Assembly: GCF_014650695.1 (NCBI RefSeq)
Contig: NZ_BMVL01000006.1
Coordinates: forward strand, 248,001-312,000
DNA length: 64,000 bases
Direction: 5' to 3'
Source: Streptomyces avidinii
GTDB lineage: Bacteria; Actinomycetota; Actinomycetes; Streptomycetales; Streptomycetaceae
In this document: positions 24,653-32,508 of the stretch, piece after piece
How positions within the stretch are numbered: position 1 is the first letter of the stretch
How the letters are laid out: each line of letters starts with the position of its first letter
Position numbers and translations under genes: made by a program
The notes under the pieces: model-generated
Told to the model about the DNA's origin: nothing
Database searches by the model: none
Seen by the model: the letters and a program-made list of their open reading frames with translations, nothing else

Positions 24653-25258
24653 TCAGGGACCGACCCGGGCCCGGGCCCTTCCCCGAGCCCGTCGGCCGCT
24701 TCCGCCCGGACTCGTGCCGGGGGTCGAGGCCGGGCCCGCAGCGCGACCCGAGGCGGGGCCCGAAGCGGCGCGCCCCCGCCCGGTCGCGCCGCGTCGTCGG
24801 TGGAGCAGCGCATCGAGGGACAGGGTCGGCGCGCCGGCGAGGATCAGCGGGGTCCAGGCCAGCAGGTAGATCAGGTCCGCGCCGAAGTAGTACGGGGTGG
24901 TCGACCAGCTCATGGTCAACCACAGGCTGAGTGAGATCAGTGCGCCGCCGAGTGCGGCGATCCGGGTCAGCAGGCCGGCCAGGGCGCCCAGTCCGACGGC
25001 CAGTTCCCCGACGGCTATCGCGAGGCCGATGCCGACCGGACTGGTCATCGAGAGATCGATCAGCCCCGGCACCCCTGCGGCGTCCCGCACCGCCTCCATC
25101 TGCTGCCCGATCGAGCCGTCTCCGGTGGCGGACAGGAACGCCGGATCGGTCAGCTTGTCCAGACCGGCGTAGACGAACGTGACGCCCAGAAAGAGGCGCA
25201 GCGGCAGCAGTGCGTGCTCGGAGGCTCTCGCGCGGAGGCCGGCGGAAGGCGTGTTCAT
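24653..25258 (-). CDS. DoxX-family membrane protein
   Basis: About 201 aa with four transmembrane helices: LLPLRLFLGVTFVYAGLDKL (the DoxX opening motif), GIGLAIAVGELAVGLGALAG, LTRIAALGGALISLSLWLTM and YYFGADLIYLLAWTPLILAG. The C-terminal 55 residues are Arg/Gly/Ala-rich and unusual for the family. DoxX proteins take part in redox or thiosulfate-related membrane processes; the exact role is unknown. ATG 25258 is preferred because a promoter at 25355-25326 would start transcription inside the longer upstream frame. Confidence 0.78.
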   Translation of the reverse strand: MNTPSAGLRARASEHALLPLRLFLGVTFVYAGLDKLTDPAFLSATGDGSIGQQMEAVRDAAGVPGLIDLSMTSPVGIGLAIAVGELAVGLGALAGLLTRIAALGGALISLSLWLTMSWSTTPYYFGADLIYLLAWTPLILAGAPTLSLDALLHRRRGATGRGRAASGPASGRAAGPASTPGTSPGGSGRRARGRARARVGP

Positions 25259-25325
25259 GCCCATCACACGAGGGGCCCCGCGATCCGGTTCGACGTTCGG
25301 AGCCGGCTTTTTTGCAGCGGCGAGC

Positions 25326-25355
25326 GCCATATGAAGTAGATGGTGCTAGCGTCAA
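25326..25355 (-). promoter_or_regulatory. Vegetative-type promoter candidate for the DoxX gene
   Basis: On the minus strand TTGACG (25355-25350), an 18-nt spacer and TATGGC (25331-25326). It overlaps the GntR gene's upstream region, including GCTAGC (25345-25350), so the GntR regulator could control both directions. Confidence 0.35.
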
Positions 25356-25362
25356 TGGCATC

Positions 25363-25710
25363 ATGTTGCTCAGTCTGAACATCGCGGACAACCGCCCCCT
25401 GCACGAGCAGGTGGCCGGGGCCATTCGGCGTGCCATCGCCGAAGGGGAGTGCGGGCCCGGTGACCGGCTGCCGCCGGCGCGGGAGTTGTCCCAGGCGCTG
25501 GGTGTCAACGCCAACACCGTGCTACGGGGGCTGCGGGCGCTGCGCGACGAAGGCCTGCTGGAGTTCCGGCGCGGCCGCGGGGTCACCGTGGCCGGTGGAG
25601 CGGGCGGCCGGTCGGCGTTGCTGGAACGGGTGCGGGAACTGGTGGCCGACGGAGCCCGCCTGGGTTACGGCAAGGCCGACCTCATAGAGATGATCAAGGA
25701 GGCGCAGTGA
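25363..25710 (+). CDS. GntR-family (YtrA-type) transcription regulator
   Basis: A 115-aa protein consisting of a GntR winged helix (DNRPLHEQVAGAIRRAIAEG, GDRLPPARELSQALGVNANT, VLRGLRALRDEGLLEFRRGRG) and a short C-terminal dimerisation helix, the YtrA subtype that usually controls an adjacent membrane protein or ABC operon. Its stop overlaps the GTG of the next gene (25707-25710), so it is coupled to the DUF1648 membrane protein, its probable target. Divergent from DoxX with a 104-bp gap. Confidence 0.88.
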   Translation: MLLSLNIADNRPLHEQVAGAIRRAIAEGECGPGDRLPPARELSQALGVNANTVLRGLRALRDEGLLEFRRGRGVTVAGGAGGRSALLERVRELVADGARLGYGKADLIEMIKEAQ

Positions 25711-26672
25711 AGGACCGTGGGGGCTTAACGGGGTTGAGTCGTGGGGCCGCGTGGGGGACGGCGGCTTGGGGAGCCGGGATCCTCGCGCTGCTCGTGGTGC
25801 TGCCGCTGGCGGCGCGCAGGGGGTTCGGGGACCGGCTGGCGACGCACTGGAACGCCTTCGGGGACCCCGACGGTTCGCTTCCGCTCTGGGCGGTCGTACT
25901 GGTGCCGACCGCGATCTGGATCGTACTCGCCGCCGCCGCCGTGCTCTGGCGCGCGGCGCGTCGATGGCGGGGGGCCGTGCTGGTCTCGTGCGGGGTGCTG
26001 CTCGCCGGGGAGCAGGCCTCGATCGTGCGGGCGAACCTCCACCACGCGGACTGGCGCGACGCGGACTCGGTCACCGTGGGGGCGGTGGCGGCGGTCGTGG
26101 CGGCGGCCGCGGCCGGGTCGGTGGGCATGTTGGCGAGCGGCCGGCCCGCCTCCCCCGCCGCACCGGGGCAGCGCCCGCGGATGGACATTCCCGCGGGTGA
26201 GCGCCGCGTGTGGCTCGCCTACACCGAGAACCCGTGGCTGTACGTGCTCGCCGCCGTCGCCGGGGTCGTCGCGCTGGCCGCGCTGCTCGTCGGGCTCGGC
26301 GATCCGGCGGAGCCGATGTGGCTGCTGATCGTGCCGTTCATGTGCGTCTCGATGGCCGTGCTGGCGTGCTCCTCGGTCCACGTACGGGTCGCCGAGCGCG
26401 GTATGGACGTGGCGTTCGGGCCCCTCGGGTGGCCGGTGCGGCACTGGGACGCGGCGGACATCGAGTGGGCGCGGGCCGAGCACCGGACGCCGACGCAGGT
26501 CGGAGGCTGGGGCTACCGGCTCAGCGGCCTGGGCACCACGGTGATGCTGCGGAGCGGCGAATGCCTGGTGATCCGGGCCAAGGGCAAGGACTTCGCCGTC
26601 AGCGTGGACGACGCGGAACGGGCCGCCGCCCTGCTGAACTCCCTGGCCGGCACGCACACCGAGCGGCCCTGA
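25707..26672 (+). CDS. DUF1648-type membrane protein with an early TTA codon
   Basis: A 321-aa polytopic protein: helices AWGAGILALLVVLPLAA, LPLWAVVLVPTAIWIVLAAA, AAVVAAAAAGSVGMLA, LYVLAAVAGVVALAALLVG and MWLLIVPFMCVSMAVLAC, and the DUF1648 motif DRLATHWNAFGDPDG near 44-58. A C-terminal cytoplasmic domain (about 220-321) follows. Codon 7 is TTA (25725-25727), the only in-frame TTA I noticed in the window; in Streptomyces this makes translation depend on the bldA tRNA. A strong AAGGAGG precedes GTG 25707. Regulated presumably by the coupled GntR. Confidence 0.85.
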   Translation: MKDRGGLTGLSRGAAWGTAAWGAGILALLVVLPLAARRGFGDRLATHWNAFGDPDGSLPLWAVVLVPTAIWIVLAAAAVLWRAARRWRGAVLVSCGVLLAGEQASIVRANLHHADWRDADSVTVGAVAAVVAAAAAGSVGMLASGRPASPAAPGQRPRMDIPAGERRVWLAYTENPWLYVLAAVAGVVALAALLVGLGDPAEPMWLLIVPFMCVSMAVLACSSVHVRVAERGMDVAFGPLGWPVRHWDAADIEWARAEHRTPTQVGGWGYRLSGLGTTVMLRSGECLVIRAKGKDFAVSVDDAERAAALLNSLAGTHTERP

Positions 26673-26682
26673 GCCCGGACAA

Positions 26683-26725
26683 CCGGCCGGGCGGGTGAGG
26701 ACGGTGGCCCCACCCGCCCGGCCGG
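26683..26725. terminator. 15-bp perfect bidirectional hairpin
   Basis: Arms 26683-26697 (CCGGCCGGGCGGGTG) and 26711-26725 around a 13-nt loop, between the convergent DUF1648 and secreted-protein genes. Confidence 0.82.
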
Positions 26726-26736
26726 CCGCCGGCGGC

Positions 26737-27276
26737 TCAGTGGAACAGCATCGACGCGTCGCCGGCCGGAGTGGCGACCGATCCCGGACACAGGAAGCTG
26801 CCCGAGGCCTTGGCCGCCGTGAACGCCCGGTTGATGTACTTGCGGCTCGTGGCGTCGCGGTCCCACACGATGCCCGTCGCCTTGTAGCGGCAGGAGATGA
26901 AGCTCTGCCTGCCGGTGATGTCGATCAGGTCGGTCCGGGCCGTGCCCGCGGCGTCGTCGAAGGTGAAGGCGGGGTTGTTGTTCAGCGAGGCGACGATGCC
27001 GCCTCCGCAGGCCAGATTGCCGCCCGGCGTGTTGATGGTGGTGCGGTCGACCGTGAGGGCGGTCGGGGGAACGGCGCTGGTGCTCGCGTTGGTCCAGCTG
27101 CAGCTGTTGCCTGCGACCACCATCACGCCGTCGACCTTCTGGTCGACTGCCGAGGCGCCGGATCCCTGCGCGAGGGCCGCGCCGGTGCCGGCGAAGGCCG
27201 CGGCGACGACCAGCGTCGCCATCCCGGCGAGACGTGCGATGCGGGTGGTGCGGGTGCTCTGGGCGATGTGCCTCAT
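26737..27276 (-). CDS. Secreted protein of unknown function
   Basis: A 179-aa exported protein with a twin-arginine-poor Sec-type signal (RLAGMATLVVAAAFAGTGAALA, cleavage near residue 37). The mature part has four cysteines (GNSCSW, NLACGG, ISCRYK, FLCPG), likely two disulfides, with a beta-rich composition. No family is recognised. ATG 27276 is supported by GGAGGAGCG. No enzymatic motif is visible. Confidence 0.75.
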   Translation of the reverse strand: MRHIAQSTRTTRIARLAGMATLVVAAAFAGTGAALAQGSGASAVDQKVDGVMVVAGNSCSWTNASTSAVPPTALTVDRTTINTPGGNLACGGGIVASLNNNPAFTFDDAAGTARTDLIDITGRQSFISCRYKATGIVWDRDATSRKYINRAFTAAKASGSFLCPGSVATPAGDASMLFH

Positions 27277-27448
27277 GGTTCGCTCCTCCATGCCACGTAC
27301 TGGTGGGGGTGGGCGAGGCGCTGGGCCTCACAGAGTGTGCGGAGTGCGTGCCGGGAGAGTCCCACAGCGAGCTTGAAGTGTCAGGAGCATGTCAGTGCCG
27401 TACCGAGAATGGCCGGAAATACCGGCCCCGGCGCCGGGGGCCGACGGG

Positions 27449-27569
27449 ACGCTGCGTACGGGGATGACCGTCGTGGGACGGGATCGAGCGCGCGCCCGAC
27501 GCCTTCCTGGGGGTGCTGAGCGGCGCCGACACCGGCGAGATGCTGGTCCGGCCGGGCGCGCAGCGATGA
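27449..27569 (+). pseudogene. C-terminal fragment of a zinc-type NADP-dependent oxidoreductase
   Basis: The frame ending at TGA 27567-27569 reads GIERAPDAFLGVLSGADTGE, then MLVRPGAQR, the usual C-terminus of medium-chain (CurA/YfmJ-like) oxidoreductases. The preceding LRTGMTVV is in another frame, offset by one extra G at 27475-27477. Upstream sequence shows no catalytic or Rossmann part. Only about 40 codons of the original gene remain. Confidence 0.55.
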
Positions 27570-27571
27570 GC

Positions 27572-27601
27572 ACCGCCGCCCCGCGTGGGCGGGGCGGCGG
27601 T
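27572..27601. terminator. 13-bp perfect hairpin
   Basis: Arms 27572-27584 (ACCGCCGCCCCGC) and 27589-27601 with a 4-nt loop. It ends the PP2C gene on the minus strand, abutting its stop, and the oxidoreductase remnant on the plus strand. Confidence 0.75.
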
Positions 27602-29757
27602 CAGGGTTCAGGGGCGGTGGGGCCCGCCGACGGAACCGGGACCTCGGTACGGAGCAGCAGGAGGGCGATGTCGTCGGTACGGGGCGCGTCGCGGTGGGCG
27701 TGCTCGATGAGTTCGTCCGCCAGGTCGCCGAGGGGATGGTGCTCGGGAGCGTCTGCGATACAAGCCGCGACCGCGCCGATGGCGTCCTCGATGTCCCGGC
27801 CGGGGGCCTCGACGAGCCCGTCGGTGTAGAACGCGAGGAGGGCGCCGGGGCTGAAGGGGATCTCGACGGCCGCGTACGAGGCCTTGGGGTCGATGCCCAG
27901 CAGGAGGCCGGCCGGCAGGGGCAGCATCTCGGTCCTGCCGCCGGGGTGGCGCAGCAGGGGTGGCGGGTGGCCCGCGGAGGCCAGGCGGGCGGTGTGCCCG
28001 GCCAGGTCGATGTGGACGTACAGGCAGCTGGTGAACAGCCCCGGTTCCAAGTCGGTCAGGAGCCGGTTGGTGCGGGCGAGGACCTCTTCCGGGGGTGCGC
28101 CGGCAACCGCGTGGACGGCGGTGCGGACCTGGCCCATGAGGGCGGCGGCGTTCACGTTGTGGCCCTGGACGTCTCCGATGGCGGCGGCGACGGTGGTGTC
28201 GTCGATGCGGATGAGGTCGTAGAAGTCGCCTCCGACGTCGAGGCCGTGGGCGGCGGGAAGGTAGCGGGCGGCCACCTCCAGGCCGGGAACGCCGGGCAGG
28301 TTGTGGGGCAGGAGGCCGGTCTGCAGGCTGCGGGCGAGCTGGTGGGTGGCGTCGTAGAGGCGGGCGCGGTCCAGGGCCTGCGCGATCAGTCCGGCGATCG
28401 AGGTCAGGACGGCGCGCTCGCCGGGCGCGAAGGTGCGGGGATGCGTGTAGGCGAGGACGAGGCAGCCGACCGGACGGTTGGAAGCGATCAGGGGGAGGAA
28501 CGCCCAGGCGGCCATGCCGTCCTCGATGGACGCGTCCGGGTGGGCGGCCAGCAGCTCGCCCACTTCGCCGAAGAACAGCGGGGTGGCGGTGCGCAGGATG
28601 TGGGAGGCGGCGGTGTCGGCCGAGACGGGTGTGCCGTCGAGGTCCGCCATGTGTGCCACGGAGTATCCGCGGTGGCCGACGACCCGTACCCGGCCGTCCT
28701 GCTCGGCCAGGAGGGCCATGGCGTGGGCTCCGAGCGAGGGGACGATCTGGTCGGCGGCCTTCTCCACGACGTCCTGGGCGTGGGCGGCCTCGGTGAGGGT
28801 GGCGGCCAGCAGCATGAGCGGGTAGAGCGCGGTGGCCCGGCTGGGTGCGGATTGGTCGGGATACCTGGGCGGGGCATGCGTCGGCGGGTCTGGCTGGTCA
28901 CTCCCCGTGGTGATGCGGACACTGATTCCGGTGTTGTCCGGGTAGAGGTCGAAACGCACCTGCTGTCCGGTGGGGCGCGGCGTGGTGAAGCTCCGGGGCA
29001 GTCGGCTCATCGCGGCGGCCCGGTAGTGGTTCTCGACGGCGGGCGTGTCCATCCAGGGGAGGGCCTCCCAGGGCAGGGCTCCGCGCAGGCTGGAGACGGG
29101 GGCGCCGAGCAGGTCGGCCGCCTCCTGGGTGATGAAGGTGATGGTGCCGTTCAGGTCGAGTGCGCAGTTGCCTCCGGGCAGCCGCCGGACGAAGGCCATG
29201 GCCGCCGCCGCCTCGGCCGGGCCCGGCGTGGGGGGCGGGAGCGGGCGCAGGATGACCGGACGCGGTGCCGGGCGCGGCGGCCGGCCCGCGTCGGCGGCGC
29301 GCAGCAGGGCGTGCGTCAGGTGGCTGCGGGCCGATTCCAGGGCCTTGCGCTCCCGCTCGTCGAGATCGGGCCCGTGCGCGCCCGGCCACAGCAGGATCAG
29401 GCCTGCCCCGGTCGGCGCCAGCGGGGCTGCCGCGAGGGCGAAGTCGTACGGGAGGACGAGGCCGAGGCGCGGATAGCGGCGGGCCGTGTCCTCCTGGCCA
29501 CTGAGCCACACGAGGCGGCCCTCGCGGACCGCGTCGGCCACCGGGATCGGATCGTCCAGGCCGACCCTGGACCAGGGCGCCGCGAACTCGCGGGACAGCC
29601 CGGAGGCCAGGGCCAGGTGCAGAACGCGCCGGGCGGGGTCGGGGTCGGGCAGGTAGAACATGCCGATGGACGCTCCCGCGTCGGCGCAGGCCCCGACCAG
29701 TGCCTCGCTCAGCGCACGCCGGTCGGCTCTCTCATCGCGCCCCGGAACGTTTCGCAC
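27601..29757 (-). CDS. GAF-PAS-GAF-PP2C serine phosphatase (SpoIIE type, paralog 2)
   Basis: A 718-aa cytoplasmic regulator. An N-terminal GAF-like domain (about 15-150, LSEALVGACADAGASIGMFY) is followed by a PAS-like segment (about 190-280, GNCALDLNGTITFITQEAAD), a GAF domain (about 330-480) and a PP2C/RsbU-type catalytic domain (about 490-715). Metal sites: GGDFYDLI with Asp near 511, IGDVQGHN, FYTDGLVEAPG and RTDDIALLLL; SAGHPPPLLRHPGG is also conserved. Such enzymes dephosphorylate STAS antagonists. GTG 29757 is the first start in frame after the Arg/Pro-rich non-coding-like region. No ANTAR, unlike the paralog at 2357. Confidence 0.88.
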   Translation of the reverse strand: MRNVPGRDERADRRALSEALVGACADAGASIGMFYLPDPDPARRVLHLALASGLSREFAAPWSRVGLDDPIPVADAVREGRLVWLSGQEDTARRYPRLGLVLPYDFALAAAPLAPTGAGLILLWPGAHGPDLDERERKALESARSHLTHALLRAADAGRPPRPAPRPVILRPLPPPTPGPAEAAAAMAFVRRLPGGNCALDLNGTITFITQEAADLLGAPVSSLRGALPWEALPWMDTPAVENHYRAAAMSRLPRSFTTPRPTGQQVRFDLYPDNTGISVRITTGSDQPDPPTHAPPRYPDQSAPSRATALYPLMLLAATLTEAAHAQDVVEKAADQIVPSLGAHAMALLAEQDGRVRVVGHRGYSVAHMADLDGTPVSADTAASHILRTATPLFFGEVGELLAAHPDASIEDGMAAWAFLPLIASNRPVGCLVLAYTHPRTFAPGERAVLTSIAGLIAQALDRARLYDATHQLARSLQTGLLPHNLPGVPGLEVAARYLPAAHGLDVGGDFYDLIRIDDTTVAAAIGDVQGHNVNAAALMGQVRTAVHAVAGAPPEEVLARTNRLLTDLEPGLFTSCLYVHIDLAGHTARLASAGHPPPLLRHPGGRTEMLPLPAGLLLGIDPKASYAAVEIPFSPGALLAFYTDGLVEAPGRDIEDAIGAVAACIADAPEHHPLGDLADELIEHAHRDAPRTDDIALLLLRTEVPVPSAGPTAPEP

Positions 29758-29878
29758 ATGACCATGTTCCCCCCATATCCCCCGTCCCGTCCGCACCAGC
29801 CCGTCCCCGCGAGCCCGCGCGTGCGCGCTGCGGGCCGGGTGGGGCCGCCCTGGGCCGACGGCGACGTCGCGGCGGGCC

Positions 29879-30238
29879 TCAGGGCCGGGCCGGGGGCCCG
29901 AGCTCGGGGTGGGCCTGGAGCAGCCGGGGCGGGGCTGCCTGCTGCCAGGAGTCGACGACGATGGCGCGGAGCTCATCGACGTCGTCGAGGGCGGCGAGGC
30001 GCGCCCGTACCCAGGCGAAGGAGGCCTCGTGGTCCGCCACCCAGAACTTCCCCGGTTCGGCGCGGACCAGTTCGTCGCGCTCCTCCTTGGGACAGCGAAC
30101 GGCCAACGAGGTCTCGTCGTCGGGCAGGGTCAGGAACATCTTCCCGGCGACCCGGAAGGTGGGCATGGCCCAGGCTTCCTTCTCGGTCGTCTCCGGGAGG
30201 GCGAGGGCTATTTCACGGGCTTCTTCGGACGTGCACAC
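29879..30238 (-). CDS. MmcQ/YjbR-family protein
   Basis: A 119-aa protein: TSEEAREIALALPETTEKEA, MPTFRVAGKMFLTLPDDETS, VRCPKEERDELVRAEPGKFW and WVRARLAALDDVDELRAIV. This is the MmcQ/YjbR fold (CyaY-like, DNA-binding-like) with unknown function. GTG 30238 fits the family N-terminus; an in-frame ATG 15 codons upstream is less likely. Divergent from the DUF4139 pair. Confidence 0.83.
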   Translation of the reverse strand: MCTSEEAREIALALPETTEKEAWAMPTFRVAGKMFLTLPDDETSLAVRCPKEERDELVRAEPGKFWVADHEASFAWVRARLAALDDVDELRAIVVDSWQQAAPPRLLQAHPELGPPARP

Positions 30239-30361
30239 CCTCTGACCGTACGACAGGCCACTGACAACCGACCTGATCCACAAGAGACGGCCCGGACGCG
30301 GACGCAGGGGCCGCTCGGGCGTAGGCTTCGATCGGCACGCACACAGCAGGGGGCGCAGTAC

Positions 30362-32500
30362 ATGACGGCGAAGACGGCACCGAGGTGGGACTCGACCCTC
30401 GATTCGGTAGTGGTGTACGCGCAGGGCGCGCTCTGCCGTCGGCTGGTCCGGGGCACCGTGCCGCCGGACGGGCGGGTGCGGGTGACGGGACTGCCCCGGT
30501 CACTGGATCCGGCCTCGTTGCGGGCCGGAGTCCTCGGCACCTCCGGAGTGCGCGTCACCGAAGCGCGGGTGGAGGTCGAGGCCGAGCCGCTCGGCGCCGG
30601 CGCGCCGGACACACTGCGGCGGAAGGTCGAGCGGCTGCGGGACGCCCACGCGGCGGCGCAGAGCCGCCGGAACCGGCAGTTGGGCCTGATCGAGGAGATC
30701 CGGGCCCTGCACCCGGTGCCGCCGGTCCCCAACCCCGAGGACCCGCACCGCCGCACCGCCGTCGACGCGTGGTTGGAGCTGGCCGACTTCGTCGACGGGC
30801 GGCTGACGGGACTGCACGCCCGCCTCGCCGAGTCGGAGGAGGAACTGCGCCTCGTCGAGCACGAGCTCGGCGTCGCCACGGACCGGCTCGCCCGGGCCTC
30901 CACCGACACACCGTCAGCGCACGTGGAGACCACGGTCTCCGCCCTCCTGACCCTCGACATCACCGATGGCGCGGAGGGCGAGGGGGACGGTGCCGGGGAG
31001 GTCGAGCTGGAGCTGGAGTACGGAGTTCCGGGCGCCGTCTGGGTACCGGCCTACCGGCTCACGCACCGTCAGGGGGACGGCGACGGCCGCCTGGTGCTGC
31101 GGGCCTCGGTCGCCCAGCGCACCGGGGAGGACTGGACCGGGGTGCGCGTCGCGCTGGCCACCGCCGACCTCCGGCGCCGTACCGACCTGCCGAGGCTCCG
31201 GTCGGTACGGATCGGGCGCCGTCAGCCCGCCCCCGCGCCGTCCGGCTGGCGCGAGCCGCCGGCGGGCCTGGCCGACCTGTTCGCCGGTTATGAGGCGGCC
31301 GGCTCCCGCCGCCCCGCCGCGACCGCCGTACCCGTCGCCCCCAGGGTCGGCTCCGCGTCCGGTCCCGTACCGCCGCCGCCACCCCCACCGCCCGCACCGG
31401 CAGCCGCGCCGGTACCGCAGAGCCACGCCGCTCCCCCGGCGCCCGGCGGCGCGTACGGCGCCTCCCCGGAGACCTTCGGGGGCGCCCTGCCCGACTTCGC
31501 CCAGCCGGCCCCGGCACAGCCGGCCGGCGCACGCCCGGCCGCCCCCCGGTCGCGCGCCGGCGGCATGGGCTTCGCCGGAGCCCCGGCCGCGGCCCCCCAG
31601 GCACCGGCCGCCCCCGGCCGGGCCGCACCCCCGGCGCCCGCCGCACCGGCACCGGCGCCCGGGCCGCCGCAACCCAGCGGCGCCGAACTCGACTACGCCG
31701 CCCTGATCCTGTGCGGCCCCGACGAGCCGGGCCGTCGCCGCGGCCGGCTGTTCCCCGACTCCCCCCTCGACCCGGTGGCGGCCGAACACCGCCGCCGCGC
31801 CGAGGCGGTGGGCAGGCTGCCGCTGCCCGGGCACGCCGTGCGGCCCCGCGAGTCGGCCGGTTCCTTCGACCACCGCTTCGACGCCGCCGCCCGCGCCGAC
31901 ATTCCCTCGGACGGCACCTGGCACACCGTCACCGTCGGCGAGATCCCGGTCGGCCTGCGCACCGAGTACGTCTGCGTGCCGTCCGTGGAGCAGACCGTGT
32001 ACGCGACACTGGTGCTCTCCAACGCCACCGGCCAGGCGCTGCTGGCCGGCCCGGTGGAGGTCACCGTCGACGACGAGTTCCTGCTGACCGCAGCCCTGCC
32101 GACGCTCGCCCCCGGCGGGGTCCGCCGGGTGGGCCTGGGGCCCGCCGAGGGCATCCGGGTCACCCGTCGTACGAACCTGCGCGAGTCCACCGCGGGACTG
32201 CGCAACAACACCACCGTGCTCGACCACCAGGTCCACGTGGAACTGGCCAACCGGCTCGCCGGTCCCGTCACGGTCGAGGTCCACGAGCGGGTGCCGGTCT
32301 CCTCCGACCCGGATGTCCGCGTCGAGGAACGCGCCACCTGGAGCACCCCCGAGGCCGGCGCCGGACCGGAACACCACGCGCCGGGCACCCGCGTCTGGCG
32401 GGTGGACCTGCCCACGGGCGGGCAGATCGCCCTCGACGGCGGCTACGAGATCCGCATCCCGGCCGGCAAGGCCCTGGTCGGCGGCAACCGCAGGAGCTGA
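30362..32500 (+). CDS. DUF4139/mucoidy-inhibitor-like protein A with Pro/Ala-rich insert
   Basis: A 712-aa protein of the DUF4139 (MuiA-like) family. An N-terminal DUF4140-like strand region (VVVYAQGALCRRLVRGTVPP) is followed by a coiled-coil segment (about 80-190), the beta-rich DUF4139 core (ELELEYGVPGAVWVPAYRLT, RASVAQRTGEDWTGVRVALA) and a C-terminal DUF4139 part (LNNTTVLDH-type RNNTTVLDHQVHVELANRLA). Residues about 310-440 are a low-complexity Ala/Pro insert with an eight-proline run near 338. No signal peptide, so probably cytoplasmic. The function is unknown. It is followed 8 bp later by its shorter paralog. Confidence 0.84.
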   Translation: MTAKTAPRWDSTLDSVVVYAQGALCRRLVRGTVPPDGRVRVTGLPRSLDPASLRAGVLGTSGVRVTEARVEVEAEPLGAGAPDTLRRKVERLRDAHAAAQSRRNRQLGLIEEIRALHPVPPVPNPEDPHRRTAVDAWLELADFVDGRLTGLHARLAESEEELRLVEHELGVATDRLARASTDTPSAHVETTVSALLTLDITDGAEGEGDGAGEVELELEYGVPGAVWVPAYRLTHRQGDGDGRLVLRASVAQRTGEDWTGVRVALATADLRRRTDLPRLRSVRIGRRQPAPAPSGWREPPAGLADLFAGYEAAGSRRPAATAVPVAPRVGSASGPVPPPPPPPPAPAAAPVPQSHAAPPAPGGAYGASPETFGGALPDFAQPAPAQPAGARPAAPRSRAGGMGFAGAPAAAPQAPAAPGRAAPPAPAAPAPAPGPPQPSGAELDYAALILCGPDEPGRRRGRLFPDSPLDPVAAEHRRRAEAVGRLPLPGHAVRPRESAGSFDHRFDAAARADIPSDGTWHTVTVGEIPVGLRTEYVCVPSVEQTVYATLVLSNATGQALLAGPVEVTVDDEFLLTAALPTLAPGGVRRVGLGPAEGIRVTRRTNLRESTAGLRNNTTVLDHQVHVELANRLAGPVTVEVHERVPVSSDPDVRVEERATWSTPEAGAGPEHHAPGTRVWRVDLPTGGQIALDGGYEIRIPAGKALVGGNRRS

Positions 32501-32508
32501 CACCCATC

